Below are positions 8,324 to 19,415 of a stretch of DNA of 64,000 nt, piece by piece. Both the position numbers and the translations under genes were made by a program. The notes under the pieces were generated by a model, which was not told the origin of the DNA, made no database searches, and saw only the letters and a program-made list of their open reading frames with translations. This DNA comes from Ectopseudomonas khazarica (GTDB taxonomy: Bacteria; Pseudomonadota; Gammaproteobacteria; Pseudomonadales; Pseudomonadaceae), in NCBI RefSeq assembly GCF_004521985.1, contig NZ_SBHZ01000008.1, forward strand, positions 1-64,000, in the 5' to 3' direction. The stretch's first letter is position 1; every line of letters begins with the position of its first letter.

Positions 8324-10408
8324 ATGCACCGGCCAAGCCCTCGCCTGTGGCTGCCCACGCTGTTCCTGCCACTGGCCGCGCAGGCCGAAGACACCCGCTA
8401 TCAGGCCGAGCCCCTGGTCGTCACCGGTAGCCGCTACCAGGCCAGCGGCTGGCGGCTGCCCTTCTCCGTCAACCGCATCGACGCCGAGCAGGCCACGCAG
8501 GGCAAGCCCGGCGTCAATCTCTCGGAGGCACTGGGCAGCGTGCCCGGCCTGGTGGTGCAGAACCGCCAGAACCATGCGCAGGACCTGCAGATTTCCTCGC
8601 GCGGCTTCGGCGCCCGCGCCGCGTTCGGCATCCGTGGCATCAAGCTGCTGGCCGACGGCGTGCCGCTGTCCAACCCCGACGGCCAGGGCCAGGCGGCCAC
8701 CTTCGACCTCGACACCCTGGAGCGCATCGAGGTCCTGCGCGGGCCCTTCGCCAGTGTCTACGGCAGCAACTCCGGCGGGGTGATCCAGCTGTTCTCGCGT
8801 GACGGCCAGGGCGCGCCCAGGGTCTCCGCCGACACCTCCCAGGCCGCCTACGGCACCCGCCGCACGCGCCTGGCTGCCGAAGGCGGCAACGCACAGGCCG
8901 GTTTCATCATCAACCGCTCGCACTTCGAGACCGACGGCTACCGCGACCACAGCGGCGCCATCCTCGACAAGACCTTCGCCAAGCTGACCCTCCACCCCGA
9001 TGACCTCAGCACGCTCAGCCTGAGTGTCAGCGAGCTGGACCAGAACGACACCCAGGACCCGCAAGGCCTGACCTGGGCGCAGGTGCAGAGCGACCGCCGC
9101 GCGGCAGCGCCCAGTGCCCTGCTGTTCGATACGCGCAAGAGCGTCGACCACCGCCAGCTGGCCCTCAACTATGAGCGCAGCTTCGCCGCCGGTACCTGGC
9201 AGAGCACGCTGTACAGCGGTACGCGCCGGGTGATTCAGTACCAGTCGATTCCGCCTGCGGTACAGGGCAACCCCACCCACTCCGGCGGCGTGATCGACTT
9301 CGAGCGGCGCTTTCACGGCATCGGCAACCGCTGGATTCAGCCCTTCGACCTGGGTGGCAGTCTGCTCACCCTCACGGCCGGGGTGGACTACGACCAATCC
9401 CGCGACGAGCGCCAGGGCTACGAGAACTTCAGCGACAGCACGCTCGGCGTCAAAGGCGCCTTGCGCCGCGACGAGCGCAACCGGGTGACCAGCCTGTCGC
9501 CCTACGTCCAGGCCGCCTGGCAGCTGGGCAAGCTGGATCTGCAGGCGGGCCTGCGCCACAACCAGGTCGAATTCGAGGTGGACGACCGCTTCCTCGGCAA
9601 CGGCGACGACAGCGGCTCGGTCACCTACCGCGAGCTGACGCCGACCCTGGGCGCCAGCTACGCCCTGCTGCCGGCACTGAGTGTCTATGCCAGCTGGGGC
9701 CAGGGACTGGAGACACCGACGCTCAACGAGCTGTCCTATTCCGGCGCCAACGGCGGTTTCGGCTTCGACCTGAAACCGGCCACCAGCGAGCAGATCGAAG
9801 TCGGCCTGAAGGCGCGCCTGGCCGCCGGCACCCGCCTGCAGCTGGCGCTGTTCCAGATCGATACCGACGACGAACTGGTGGTGGCGTCGGCCAGCGGTGG
9901 TCGTTCGCGCTTTCAGAACGCGGCGCAGACCCGCCGGCACGGCATCGAACTGGCGCTGGAGAGCCGTCTGAGCGAGACCCTGCGCGCCCACCTCGCCTAT
10001 ACCCGGATCGACGCCACCTACAGCCAAGCGTTCAGCAGCAACGGCCGGATGATCGACGCGGGCAATCACCTGCCGGGCATTCCCGCGCACAGCCTGTATG
10101 GCGAGCTGAACTGGCAACCGGCATCAGGCGTCAGCACGGCCATCGAGGCGATGTACCGCAGCGAGCTGTACGTCGAAGACAGCAACAGCGCCAGGAGCGC
10201 GCCGAGCTACGCGCTGTTCAACTGGCAGGCACGTTTCGAGCAGAGGGTCGGCGCACTGACCTTCAACCAGGTCCTGCGCATCGACAACCTGCTGGACCGC
10301 GACTACATCGGCTCGGTGATCGTCGGTGACGGCAACGGTCGCTACTACGAGCCCGGCCCGGAGCGCGCCTGGTATGTCGGCGCGGGGGTGCAGTACCGGT
10401 TCGATTGA
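8324..10408 (+). CDS. pqqU: TonB-dependent outer-membrane receptor, PqqU (YncD) type
   Basis: Outer-membrane TonB-dependent importer, most likely for the cofactor PQQ. A signal peptide ends near AAQA and a TonB box-like EPLVVTGSR follows. The plug domain contains NLSEALGSVPGLVVQNRQNH, AQDLQISSRGFGARAAFGIR, DGQGQAATFDLDTLERIEVL and RGPFASVYGSNSGGV. The barrel ends with GSVIVGDGNGRYYEPGPER and a terminal aromatic (YRFD). From memory these blocks match E. coli YncD/PqqU nearly word for word, including the last strands, much better than siderophore receptors. Length 694 fits. It has a GGGAGA ribosome site, is divergent from the gluconate operon and is followed by a REP hairpin. Periplasmic PQQ-glucose dehydrogenase makes gluconate, so the neighbours are consistent. 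Substrate specificity is inferred. Confidence 0.85.
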   Translation: MHRPSPRLWLPTLFLPLAAQAEDTRYQAEPLVVTGSRYQASGWRLPFSVNRIDAEQATQGKPGVNLSEALGSVPGLVVQNRQNHAQDLQISSRGFGARAAFGIRGIKLLADGVPLSNPDGQGQAATFDLDTLERIEVLRGPFASVYGSNSGGVIQLFSRDGQGAPRVSADTSQAAYGTRRTRLAAEGGNAQAGFIINRSHFETDGYRDHSGAILDKTFAKLTLHPDDLSTLSLSVSELDQNDTQDPQGLTWAQVQSDRRAAAPSALLFDTRKSVDHRQLALNYERSFAAGTWQSTLYSGTRRVIQYQSIPPAVQGNPTHSGGVIDFERRFHGIGNRWIQPFDLGGSLLTLTAGVDYDQSRDERQGYENFSDSTLGVKGALRRDERNRVTSLSPYVQAAWQLGKLDLQAGLRHNQVEFEVDDRFLGNGDDSGSVTYRELTPTLGASYALLPALSVYASWGQGLETPTLNELSYSGANGGFGFDLKPATSEQIEVGLKARLAAGTRLQLALFQIDTDDELVVASASGGRSRFQNAAQTRRHGIELALESRLSETLRAHLAYTRIDATYSQAFSSNGRMIDAGNHLPGIPAHSLYGELNWQPASGVSTAIEAMYRSELYVEDSNSARSAPSYALFNWQARFEQRVGALTFNQVLRIDNLLDRDYIGSVIVGDGNGRYYEPGPERAWYVGAGVQYRFD

Positions 10409-10419
10409 ACGCTGCCTTC

Positions 10420-10480
10420 GTAGGAGCCGGCTTGCCGGCGATCATTACTTCAAAAGCATCGCCGGCAAGCCGGCTCCTAC
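10420..10480. repeat. REP inverted pair downstream of pqqU
   Basis: Two perfectly complementary 23-bp arms (10420-10442 and 10458-10480) with core GTAGGAGCCGGCTTGCCGGC, separated by 15 bases. This is the common Pseudomonas REP doublet. It sits between the convergent pqqU and acyl-CoA dehydrogenase genes, where it may act as a bidirectional terminator. A near-identical arm recurs at 33881-33903. Confidence 0.85.
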
Positions 10481-10497
10481 AATGAACAAACCACCAG

Positions 10498-11625
10498 TCA
10501 GAGACTGCGCGCGATCACCATTCGCTGCACGTCGCTGGTGCCTTCGTAGATCTGGCAGACGCGCACGTCGCGGTAGATGCGTTCGACCGGGAAGTCCTTC
10601 AGGTAGCCATAGCCGCCCAGCGTCTGGATCGCCGCCGAGCAGACCTTCTCGGCCATTTCCGAGGCGAACAGCTTGGCCATCGACGCCTCGGTCAGACACG
10701 GCTGACCCGCCTCGCGCAGGCTGGCGGCGTGATGCACCATCTGCCGCGCCACGGCGATCTGCGTGGCCATGTCGGCGAGGCGGAAGGCCACCGCCTGGTG
10801 CTCGATGATCGGCTTGCCGAAGGTCACCCGCTCGTGAGCGTAGTCCCGCGCCGCCTCGAATGCGGCACGGGCCATGCCCACCGACTGCGCGGCGATACCG
10901 ATGCGCCCACCTTCCAGGTTGGCCAGGGCGATACGGTAGCCCTCGCCCTCCTCGCCCAGGCGCAGGCTCGCCGGAATGCGCACTTCGTCGAGCTGGATCT
11001 GGCAGGTGTCGGAGGCATGCTGGCCAAGCTTGTCCTCCACCCGCACCACCGAGAACCCCGGGGTATCGGTCGGCACGATGAAGGCGCTGATGCCCCGCTT
11101 GCCCGCCTGAGCATCGGTGACGGCGAAGACGATGACCATGCCGGCCTGGTTGCCGGAGGTGATGAACTGCTTGGCGCCGCTGAGCAGGTAATGATCGCCA
11201 TCGCGCCGCGCGCGGGTGCGCAGGTCGCTGGCATCGGACCCGGCCTGAGGCTCGGTCAGGGCGAAGGCGCCGAGCATGCTGCCTTCGGCCAGCGGGCGGA
11301 GAAAGCGCTGCTTCTGCTCCTCGCTGCCGTACTTGAGAATCGGCATGCAGCCCACCGAGTTGTGCACGCTCATGATGGTCGAGCAGGCGCCGTCACCGGC
11401 GGCCACCTCCTCCAGCGCCATGGCGTAGGCCAGGTGGCCGGTCTCGGCGCCACCCCATTGCTGCGGCACCAGCATGCCCATGAAGCCGAGCTGCCCCATC
11501 TCGGCGATGGCCTCCGCAGGGAAGCGATGCTCGCGGTCCCAGTCGGCGGCAAAGGGCTTCAGGCGTTCCTGGGAGAACTGGCGGGCCATGTCGCGGATGA
11601 GGATTTCATCTTCGTTCGGAATCAT
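10498..11625 (-). CDS. Acyl-CoA dehydrogenase (short/branched-chain type)
   Basis: FAD enzyme introducing a trans-2,3 double bond into an acyl-CoA and passing electrons to ETF. The start [17 protein letters not shown] at 11625 was chosen over an upstream frame extension that overlaps the thiolase gene. Seen: [18 protein letters not shown] (FAD/substrate loop), [13 protein letters not shown], and the catalytic base in [18 protein letters not shown], the normal C-terminal short-chain position. Length is 375. The order ACAD-thiolase-SDR-ligase-AraC-ligase matches PA2552-PA2557 of P. aeruginosa. Together these catalyse one beta-oxidation round, possibly of 2-methyl-branched (isoleucine-derived) or other short acyl-CoAs. 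The substrate is inferred from the SDR neighbour. Confidence 0.9.
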   Translation of the reverse strand: MIPNEDEILIRDMARQFSQERLKPFAADWDREHRFPAEAIAEMGQLGFMGMLVPQQWGGAETGHLAYAMALEEVAAGDGACSTIMSVHNSVGCMPILKYGSEEQKQRFLRPLAEGSMLGAFALTEPQAGSDASDLRTRARRDGDHYLLSGAKQFITSGNQAGMVIVFAVTDAQAGKRGISAFIVPTDTPGFSVVRVEDKLGQHASDTCQIQLDEVRIPASLRLGEEGEGYRIALANLEGGRIGIAAQSVGMARAAFEAARDYAHERVTFGKPIIEHQAVAFRLADMATQIAVARQMVHHAASLREAGQPCLTEASMAKLFASEMAEKVCSAAIQTLGGYGYLKDFPVERIYRDVRVCQIYEGTSDVQRMVIARSL

Positions 11626-11635
11626 CTCGTTCTCC

Positions 11636-12820
11636 TTACAGGCGCTCGACCGCCACCGCCGTGGCCTCGCCGCCGCCGATGCACAGGGAGGCCACGCCGC
11701 GCTTGAGGTCGTATTGCCCCAGCGCATTGAGCAGCGTCACCAGCACGCGCGCGCCGGAAGCGCCGATGGGGTGACCCAGGGCGCAGGCGCCACCGTGGAC
11801 GTTGAGTTTGTCGTGGGGGATGTCGAGGTCGCGCATCGCCACCATGGGCACCACGGCAAAGGCTTCGTTGACCTCGAACAGGTCCACCTCGCCCAGGCTC
11901 CAGCCCGTGCGCGCCAGCAGGCGCTGGATCGAGCCGACAGGCGCGGTGGTGAACAGGTTCGGCGCATGGGCGAAGGAGGCATGCCCGGCGATCCGCGCCA
12001 GCGGTTGCAGGCCCCGCTTCTCCGCCTCCTCCAGGCGCATCAGCAGCAGCGCCGCGGCGCCATCGGAGATGGAGCTGGCGTTGGCCGCCGTCACCGTGCC
12101 GCCCTCGCGGAAGGCCGGCTTGAGGCCGGGAATCTTGTCCATGCGCGCCTTGGGGGGCTGCTCGTCCTGGCTGACAGTCATCCACTCGCGACCGCAGCGG
12201 GCCTGTACCGGGACGATCTCGGCGGCGAAACGGCCCTCGCGCATGGCCTTCTGCGCTCGGGTCAGCGAGGCGATGGCGAAGGCATCCTGCTGCTCACGGG
12301 TGAAGCCATAGGCCTGGGCGCAGTCTTCGGCGAAGGTGCCCATCAGACGCCCCTTGTCGTAGGCATCCTCCAGGCCATCGAGGAACATGTGGTCGAGCAC
12401 CTTGCCGTGGCCCATGCGATAGCCGCCACGCGCGCGCTCCAGCAGGTAGGGCGCGTTGGACATGCTCTCCATGCCACCGGCGAGTACCACGTCGGCGCTG
12501 CCGGCCCGCAGCAGGTCGTGGCCCAGCATCACGGCCTTCATCCCCGAGCCGCACATCTTGTTCACCGTCGAGCAGACCACCGACTGTGGCAGCCCGGCCC
12601 CCAGTGCGGCCTGACGCGCCGGCGCCTGGCCCTGGCCGGCCTGCAGCACGCAGCCCATGATCACCTCGTCGACGGCGTCGCCGGCGATACCGGCCCGCTC
12701 CAGAGCCGCGAGGTTGGCAGCGGCGCCGAGCTGGGCCGCGCTCATCTCCCTGAAGTCCCCCAGGAAGCCACCCATGGCGGTACGGGCGGCACTGACGATG
12801 ACGATGGAATCCTTGTTCAT
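11636..12820 (-). CDS. Thiolase (acetyl-CoA C-acyltransferase)
   Basis: Cleaves 3-ketoacyl-CoA with CoA to acetyl-CoA and a shortened acyl-CoA. The nucleophilic Cys is in [17 protein letters not shown] (about residue 90). The other catalytic motifs are [16 protein letters not shown] (His) and [17 protein letters not shown] (second Cys). N-terminal [18 protein letters not shown] is typical, and length 394 is standard. The ATG has a GTGAGGAG ribosome site and the gene sits 10 bases downstream of the SDR in the operon and 10 bases before the dehydrogenase. This order suggests coupled transcription. Biosynthetic and degradative thiolases cannot be separated by motif alone; degradation is favoured by the neighbours. 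Confidence 0.93.
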   Translation of the reverse strand: MNKDSIVIVSAARTAMGGFLGDFREMSAAQLGAAANLAALERAGIAGDAVDEVIMGCVLQAGQGQAPARQAALGAGLPQSVVCSTVNKMCGSGMKAVMLGHDLLRAGSADVVLAGGMESMSNAPYLLERARGGYRMGHGKVLDHMFLDGLEDAYDKGRLMGTFAEDCAQAYGFTREQQDAFAIASLTRAQKAMREGRFAAEIVPVQARCGREWMTVSQDEQPPKARMDKIPGLKPAFREGGTVTAANASSISDGAAALLLMRLEEAEKRGLQPLARIAGHASFAHAPNLFTTAPVGSIQRLLARTGWSLGEVDLFEVNEAFAVVPMVAMRDLDIPHDKLNVHGGACALGHPIGASGARVLVTLLNALGQYDLKRGVASLCIGGGEATAVAVERL

Positions 12821-12830
12821 GACGGTCTCC

Positions 12831-13598
12831 TCACTTCGCGGCCATGCGTATGGCGCCGTCGAGGCGAATCACCTCGCCGTTGAGCATGGCGTTCTCGACG
12901 ATATGGCGCACCAGTGCCGCGTACTCTGCCGGCCGGCCAAGGCGCGGCGGGAACGGCACGGCGGCGCCGAGGGCATCGCGGACCTCCTGGGGCATGCCGG
13001 CCATCATCGGGGTCTCGAAGATGCCGGGCGCGATGCACATCACGCGGATGCCGTGGCGAGCCAGTTCGCGGGCAATCGGCAGGGTCATGCCGACCACGCC
13101 GCCCTTCGAGGCCGCATACGCGGCCTGGCCGATCTGCCCATCGAAGGCCGCGACCGAGGCCGTGTTGATGATCACGCCACGCTCGCCATCGGCATTGGCC
13201 TGACCCTGGGCCATGCACTCGGCGGCCAGGCGCAGCATGTTGAAGCTGCCGACCAGGTTGACGCTGACCGTGCGGGCGAAGCTCTCCAGGCCATGCACGC
13301 CATTGCGGCCGATGACCTTCTCCGCCGGCGCGACCCCGGCGCAGTTGACCAGGCCCTGCAGACCGCCGAAGGCTTCGGCAGCGGCATTCACCGCAGCGCG
13401 GGCATCCTCCTCGCGGGTGATGTCCGCTTTCACGAAGCGGGCGTTGCTGCCCAGTTCCTCGGCACGCGCGGCGCCGGCCTCGGCGTTGATGTCCACCAGC
13501 ACCACCTTGCCGCCCTGCTCCAGCAGTTCGCGGGCGGTGGCCAGGCCCAGACCGGAGCTGCCACCGGTCACCAGGAAAACGGAATTCTCGATACGCAC
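12831..13598 (-). CDS. SDR 3-hydroxyacyl-CoA dehydrogenase (HSD17B10-like)
   Basis: NAD-dependent short-chain dehydrogenase expected to oxidise 3-hydroxyacyl-CoA (possibly 3-hydroxy-2-methylbutyryl-CoA) to the ketoacyl-CoA used by the adjacent thiolase. Cofactor motif TGGSSGLG (residues 11-18) with an acidic VDIN that selects [13 protein letters not shown], catalytic Ser in [14 protein letters not shown] and YAASKGG. The insertion [21 protein letters not shown] is characteristic of type-10 17-beta-HSD relatives. It starts with GTG at 13598 after a good GGAG site; length 255. It lacks any separate enoyl-CoA hydratase neighbour, so the hydration step must be supplied elsewhere. Confidence 0.88.
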   Translation of the reverse strand: MRIENSVFLVTGGSSGLGLATARELLEQGGKVVLVDINAEAGAARAEELGSNARFVKADITREEDARAAVNAAAEAFGGLQGLVNCAGVAPAEKVIGRNGVHGLESFARTVSVNLVGSFNMLRLAAECMAQGQANADGERGVIINTASVAAFDGQIGQAAYAASKGGVVGMTLPIARELARHGIRVMCIAPGIFETPMMAGMPQEVRDALGAAVPFPPRLGRPAEYAALVRHIVENAMLNGEVIRLDGAIRMAAK

Positions 13599-13616
13599 GT
13601 TCTTTACTCCTTCGAA

Positions 13617-15236
13617 TCAGTGAGCGGCGGCCTCCTGGGCCTTGGCGATTTCCTGGTTGCGCAACAGGAAGCGCTGGATCTTGCCGCTCGGGGTCTTGGG
13701 CAGCTCCGCGACGAACTCGATCTCGCGCGGATAGGCATGGGCGGACAGGCGCTGGCGCACGTACTGCTGCAACCCCTCGGCCAGTGCGGCGTCGGCGGCA
13801 TGGCCGGCATGCAGCACGACGAAGGCCTTGACCAGCTCGGTGCGCTCCGGGTCGGGCTTGCCGACCACGGCGGCCTCTATCACCGCCGGGTGTTCGATCA
13901 GCGCGCTCTCCACATCGAAGGGGCCAACGCGGTAGCCGGAGGTGGTGATCACGTCATCGGCGCGGCCGACGAAACTGATGCTGCCATCCGCATTGAGCTC
14001 GACGGTGTCACCACTCAGATAGTAGTCGCCGACGAAGGCGCGGGTTTCCAGGCCCTGATAACCGGGGAACCAGAACAGCGGCGAACGCGGCATGTCCAGG
14101 GCGAGGATGCCGGGCTGGCCGACCGCCAGTTCGCGCTGCTGCTCGTCCAGCACCACGACACGGTGGCCGGGCATGGCGAACCCGGCGGCGCCCGGGCGCA
14201 CCGGGTGCTGCAGCGCGTGGTGGTTGCACAGCACCATGCCCAGCTCGGTCTGCCCGTAGTGGTCGTGGATGACGCAGCCGAGCCCTTCGGCGAACCAGCG
14301 GATCACCTCCGGGGTCAGCGGCTCGCCAGCACTGCTGACGGCGCGCAACTGCCCCTTGATCGCGGCTTCCACCTCGCCCTTGCCCGCCAGCAGCAGGCGG
14401 TAGGCGGTGGGCGAGCCGGCCAGGTTGCTGATGCCGTAGTCGCGGATGATCCGGCAGGTGCTTTCGACGCTGAAACCGCCTTCGTAGAAGAGCGTGGCAT
14501 GACCCATCGCCAACGGCCCGGTCACCGCGTAGTAGAGACCGTAGGCCCAGCCTGGATCGGCCAGGTTCCAGAAGCGATCCTCGGCGCGCAGGTCGACCGC
14601 CTCGCGCATGTAGCTGACGAAGGCGACGATGGCCTTCAGCGGCACCGCCAGCGGCTTCGCCAGGCCGGTGGTGCCGGAGGTGAACATCAGCAGGAAGGGA
14701 TCGGACGCCTTGCGCATGACCGCTTCGAAGTGTTCCGGCTGGCGCTGCAGCTCGGCCTGGAAATCGTCACCCACCGTCAGCACCGGCGGCGCGTCCGCTA
14801 CCTCGTCGAACTTGGCGCGATTGGACAGATCGGTGACGACCAGCTTGCTGCCGGCGCTGCGCACGCGGTGTTCGATGGCCTTGGGCCCGAAGGCGGTGAA
14901 CAGCGGCTGGTACACCGCGCCCGCGCGCCAGGTTCCGAGGATGGTGATCAGCAGTTCCGGCGTGCGCGGCAGCATGCCCGAGACGCAATCGCCGGGGCCC
15001 ACGCCACGGGCCTGGAGCAGGTTGGCAAAACGCGACGCGGCGTCCTTGAGGGCGGCGAAGGTCCACTCGGCACGCTCGCCGTTGCGCCCCTCCCAGAGCA
15101 GCGCGACGCGCCCTGGCTGGGCATGGCGGTCGCAGCATTCGACACAGGCATTCAGGGCGTCGAGGTCGCCGGCCAGGGTGCTGGAAGCGGCACTGGCGTA
15201 ATCGAACTCGCGGGCAGCGGTGAAGTAGTCGCGCAT
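13617..15236 (-). CDS. Acyl-CoA synthetase (AMP-forming), first of two
   Basis: ANL-family ligase activating a carboxylic acid via an acyl-AMP. Start MRDYFTAAREFDYASAA at 15236 is supported by a GGAGG site 8 bases before; the frame extends open to 15734, but that extension is antisense-like sequence inside the araC gene. Motifs: P-loop LLMFTSGTTGLAKPLA, HDHYGQTELGM, SGDTVELNADGSISFVGRADDVITTSGYRVGP (hinge Asp and GYR), and the catalytic lysine in PKTPSGKIQRFLL. Length 539. It corresponds by order to PA2555. Substrate unknown; the neighbours indicate a short or branched acid feeding the dehydrogenase. Confidence 0.9.
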   Translation of the reverse strand: MRDYFTAAREFDYASAASSTLAGDLDALNACVECCDRHAQPGRVALLWEGRNGERAEWTFAALKDAASRFANLLQARGVGPGDCVSGMLPRTPELLITILGTWRAGAVYQPLFTAFGPKAIEHRVRSAGSKLVVTDLSNRAKFDEVADAPPVLTVGDDFQAELQRQPEHFEAVMRKASDPFLLMFTSGTTGLAKPLAVPLKAIVAFVSYMREAVDLRAEDRFWNLADPGWAYGLYYAVTGPLAMGHATLFYEGGFSVESTCRIIRDYGISNLAGSPTAYRLLLAGKGEVEAAIKGQLRAVSSAGEPLTPEVIRWFAEGLGCVIHDHYGQTELGMVLCNHHALQHPVRPGAAGFAMPGHRVVVLDEQQRELAVGQPGILALDMPRSPLFWFPGYQGLETRAFVGDYYLSGDTVELNADGSISFVGRADDVITTSGYRVGPFDVESALIEHPAVIEAAVVGKPDPERTELVKAFVVLHAGHAADAALAEGLQQYVRQRLSAHAYPREIEFVAELPKTPSGKIQRFLLRNQEIAKAQEAAAH

Positions 15237-15348
15237 CGGGTAGCCTCCGGTGTTCTTGTTGTTGGAGTGCCACGATGGTCGCGCCAGGGGCCGCGAGGCG
15301 GCAATGTCGAAACAGGTCGATCGAACCGAGCGTTTTTGACAGCGCCGC

Positions 15349-16371
15349 TCAGTCCACGCCCTCCAGGGCGCGATACTGTCCCGGGGTGGTGCCGGTCCAC
15401 TTCTTGAAGGCCTTGTAGAAGGCGCTGGTGTCGGCGAACCCCAGCTCGTAGGCCAGCTCGGCGAAGTGGCTGGCGCCCTCGTCCAGGCGCGCGATGGCCA
15501 GGTCGCGGCGCACCTGGTCCTTGAGCCCCTGGTAGGACTGGCCTTCCTGGGCCAGCTTGCGGCGCAGGGTCGAAGGCGCCATGTAGAAGTGCCCGGACAG
15601 GGCGTCGAGATCGGGCCAGCGCCCGGCGTTGAGGCTGCGCAGGTAGGCCTTGATGCGCGCGCCGAGGCTCTGCGGGTCGCGATAGCGCACCAGGATGTTG
15701 CCCGGCGCACCGGCGAGAAAGCGGCGCAGCTCACGCTCAGTGCGACGCAGCGGCAAGTCCAGGCAGTCGGCGTTGAACAGCAGGCGATTGCTGGCGCGCC
15801 CGAAGCGCAGGTTGTCGCTGAACATCACCCGGTAATCGCCGCAGTAATCCGGCATGGCGCAGCGCAGCTCGACGCTGAGAATGGCGATGCGCCGCCCCAC
15901 CAGCCAGCAGGCCAGGCCGTGCAACATCAGCCACAGGGTGAAGCTGGAGAATGCCCGCCCCGGCACTTCGCCAGACTCGTCGAGGACGATCTGCGCCAGG
16001 CTGCCCTGACGCTCCAGGCGCGGCCGCAGGTCATCGAAGATCAGGCCGAGAAAGCCCAGCATGCTCTCCAGTGCACTGCCCAGGTCGGCCTCGCGCAGCG
16101 CCGTGCGGGCCATGAAGGCAAAGCTGCCAGACTTCATGCGCCGCGCATTCATGCCGAAGAACTCGTCGTCCATGGCCAGGGCGATGGCCCGCCACAGCTG
16201 GGCGTAGGCCGATGCCGAGACCCGCGCATAAGGTCGCAGCAGCTGCCCCGGTGTGATGCCGGCTTGCGCCAGCAACGGCGCCTCCGGCAGGCCGCGGTGG
16301 CGCCACTCGAGCAGTGCCTCGGCCACCAGCTGGACGGAGATGGTGCCTTTCTCGGCGACGATGGCCGTCAT
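15349..16371 (-). CDS. AraC-family transcriptional regulator (OruR/ArgR-like N-terminal domain)
   Basis: Probable activator of the surrounding acyl-CoA genes. The start at 16371 (MTAIVAEKGTISVQ) follows CAGGGAAAG; an upstream ATG at 16443 overlapping the next gene's stop is possible. The N-terminal about 200 residues (LLAQAGITPGQLLRPYARVSASAYAQLWRAIA) are the AraC-ligand type found in OruR/ArgR-like regulators. The C-terminal DNA-binding half has two helix-turn-helix units: STLRRKLAQEGQSYQGLKDQVRRDLA and AELAYELGFADTSAFYKAFKKWTG, with the conserved GTTPGQYR. Length 340. It is placed between the two ligase genes, like PA2556. Confidence 0.9.
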   Translation of the reverse strand: MTAIVAEKGTISVQLVAEALLEWRHRGLPEAPLLAQAGITPGQLLRPYARVSASAYAQLWRAIALAMDDEFFGMNARRMKSGSFAFMARTALREADLGSALESMLGFLGLIFDDLRPRLERQGSLAQIVLDESGEVPGRAFSSFTLWLMLHGLACWLVGRRIAILSVELRCAMPDYCGDYRVMFSDNLRFGRASNRLLFNADCLDLPLRRTERELRRFLAGAPGNILVRYRDPQSLGARIKAYLRSLNAGRWPDLDALSGHFYMAPSTLRRKLAQEGQSYQGLKDQVRRDLAIARLDEGASHFAELAYELGFADTSAFYKAFKKWTGTTPGQYRALEGVD

Positions 16372-16443
16372 GTCTTTCCCTGCAACGCCTGACGAGCCGC
16401 CACTGTCGCAGGGCAACACCGCGCTGGCAATCGCCACCGTCAC

Positions 16444-18126
<1,683 letters not shown>

Positions 18127-18219
18127 GGCTTTCCCTTCTTGTCTTTGTAATGGGATCGTCGCTGAACAGGCGGCCAGCCATTGGGGCACGGGCCGCGGAA
18201 CCTGTCGATTATCACAGCG

Positions 18220-18245
18220 GAAGGTCGCATGGGTATGCGACCTTC
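18220..18245. terminator. Terminator-like hairpin at the end of the qhpADCB operon
   Basis: GAAGGTCGCAT and ATGCGACCTTC form a perfect 11-bp stem with a 4-nt loop, 17 bases downstream of the qhpB stop on the minus strand. No long U-run follows. It separates the amine dehydrogenase operon from the ligase gene further along the same strand. Confidence 0.6.
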
Positions 18246-18261
18246 GCCACTGCGAGCAACC

Positions 18262-19386
18262 TTATCGAGTAAATACCTGAGTGGTGGTGATCGCCATATC
18301 GCCACCTGGCAGCTTGATGTTCTTGATCTTCTCCAGCGTATCCGGGTCGAACACCGCGATGTCGTTGAAGGTGCCGGCCAGGTACAGCTTGCTACCCTCG
18401 GTGTTGAAGGCGATGCAGTAGTAGGTGTGCTCCAGGTTGGCAGCCTTGATCAGCTTCTGTTCCTTGATGTCGTACTTGGCCAGGCGGTTGAGTACGCCGA
18501 ACATCTGGTTGGCATCCTTGGGCGAGCGCAGGCCGGTGAAGTACAGCTCGGTCAGCGAGGCGAAATCCTCCACGACCGCCTTGCCGGTCTTCAGGTCGAT
18601 GCTCAGGTAGCCGTAGCGGTAGTCGGCGCTCGCCAGGTCTTGCGTGTCATCCTGGAAGCGGGCTGCCGTGTAGAGCATCGAGAAATCGTGCATCGCGGTC
18701 TGGTGCGGCCAGAAGTACAGCACGTCCGGTGCACTGTAGAGCGGCCGCTGCCAGTTGCGCAGGGGCACCGCCACCTCGTACTGGCCGGTATGCACGTCCA
18801 TCTTGTAGATGTCCGGCCCGGCGACGAACAGCGAACCGTCATCGGCGGCGCGCATCAGGTACACCTGGCGCGGCATCGGGAAGCTGCGCAGCGGCTGGGC
18901 ATCGAGCCCGGCGGCGGTATCGAACACCTCCAGACGCGGCGGCTTGACCACATAGTGATCGCTCATCATCTGCGTCGGGTTGACCGAGGTGTAAAGCTCC
19001 TTGCCATCCGGGCTGAGGGCGAAGGAGAACATCGAGCGCACCTTTTCCCCCGGACTGCGCGACAGCCGGGCGTGGAACACCGTGCGACAATCGTCCAGAT
19101 CGATGCCGTAGAGGTCGCCGTAGTGGTTGTTGAGCAAGTACGCCGTCCTGTTGTCCGGCGCCATCATCGCGGTACCGGGGCCGAACGCATCGGGTAGCTG
19201 GCAGGTCTTGTACAGGCTGTCGCTGGCCAGATCGACCACATGCAGGTTGTTCGGATAGTTGGTGGCGATCAGGTATTCCTGACCGACTTTCAGTGCCGGG
19301 CCGGCCTGCGCCGCAGCATTGGCATGACTGCCCAGGGCGAGCCCGGCGACGACGGTCGCCAGGCTGGCGATGGTTTGGAGTTTCAT
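18262..19386 (-). CDS. qhpB: Quinohemoprotein amine dehydrogenase beta subunit
   Basis: Beta-propeller subunit of the periplasmic heterotrimeric amine dehydrogenase, which contributes to the substrate pocket. The start at 19386 (MKLQTIASLATVVAGLALG) has an AGGGGACAG ribosome site and a signal peptide ending at SHANA; the longer frame overlapping qhpC was rejected. Repeated YVTN/propeller-type blades can be seen: LIATNYPNNLHVVDLASDSLYKT, MMAPDNRTAYLLNNHYGDLYGIDL, FALSPDGKELYTSVNP, YYCIAFNTEGSKLYLAGTFNDIAVFDP. Length 374 agrees with known beta subunits (about 340 mature). It is last in the qhpA-D-C-B order and is followed by a hairpin. Confidence 0.92.
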   Translation of the reverse strand: MKLQTIASLATVVAGLALGSHANAAAQAGPALKVGQEYLIATNYPNNLHVVDLASDSLYKTCQLPDAFGPGTAMMAPDNRTAYLLNNHYGDLYGIDLDDCRTVFHARLSRSPGEKVRSMFSFALSPDGKELYTSVNPTQMMSDHYVVKPPRLEVFDTAAGLDAQPLRSFPMPRQVYLMRAADDGSLFVAGPDIYKMDVHTGQYEVAVPLRNWQRPLYSAPDVLYFWPHQTAMHDFSMLYTAARFQDDTQDLASADYRYGYLSIDLKTGKAVVEDFASLTELYFTGLRSPKDANQMFGVLNRLAKYDIKEQKLIKAANLEHTYYCIAFNTEGSKLYLAGTFNDIAVFDPDTLEKIKNIKLPGGDMAITTTQVFTR

Positions 19387-19415
19387 ACGCTGTCCCCTCT
19401 TGTTCTGCGCGCCGG

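Noticed and set aside
12657..15407. 916-codon open frame antisense to the thiolase, SDR and ligase genes
   Set aside because: Antisense shadow; no recognisable domain, and the opposite strand carries complete enzymes.
15237..15734. N-terminal extension of the first acyl-CoA ligase frame
   Set aside because: It runs in a different frame inside the araC gene; a strong ribosome site and normal ligase N-terminus occur at 15236.
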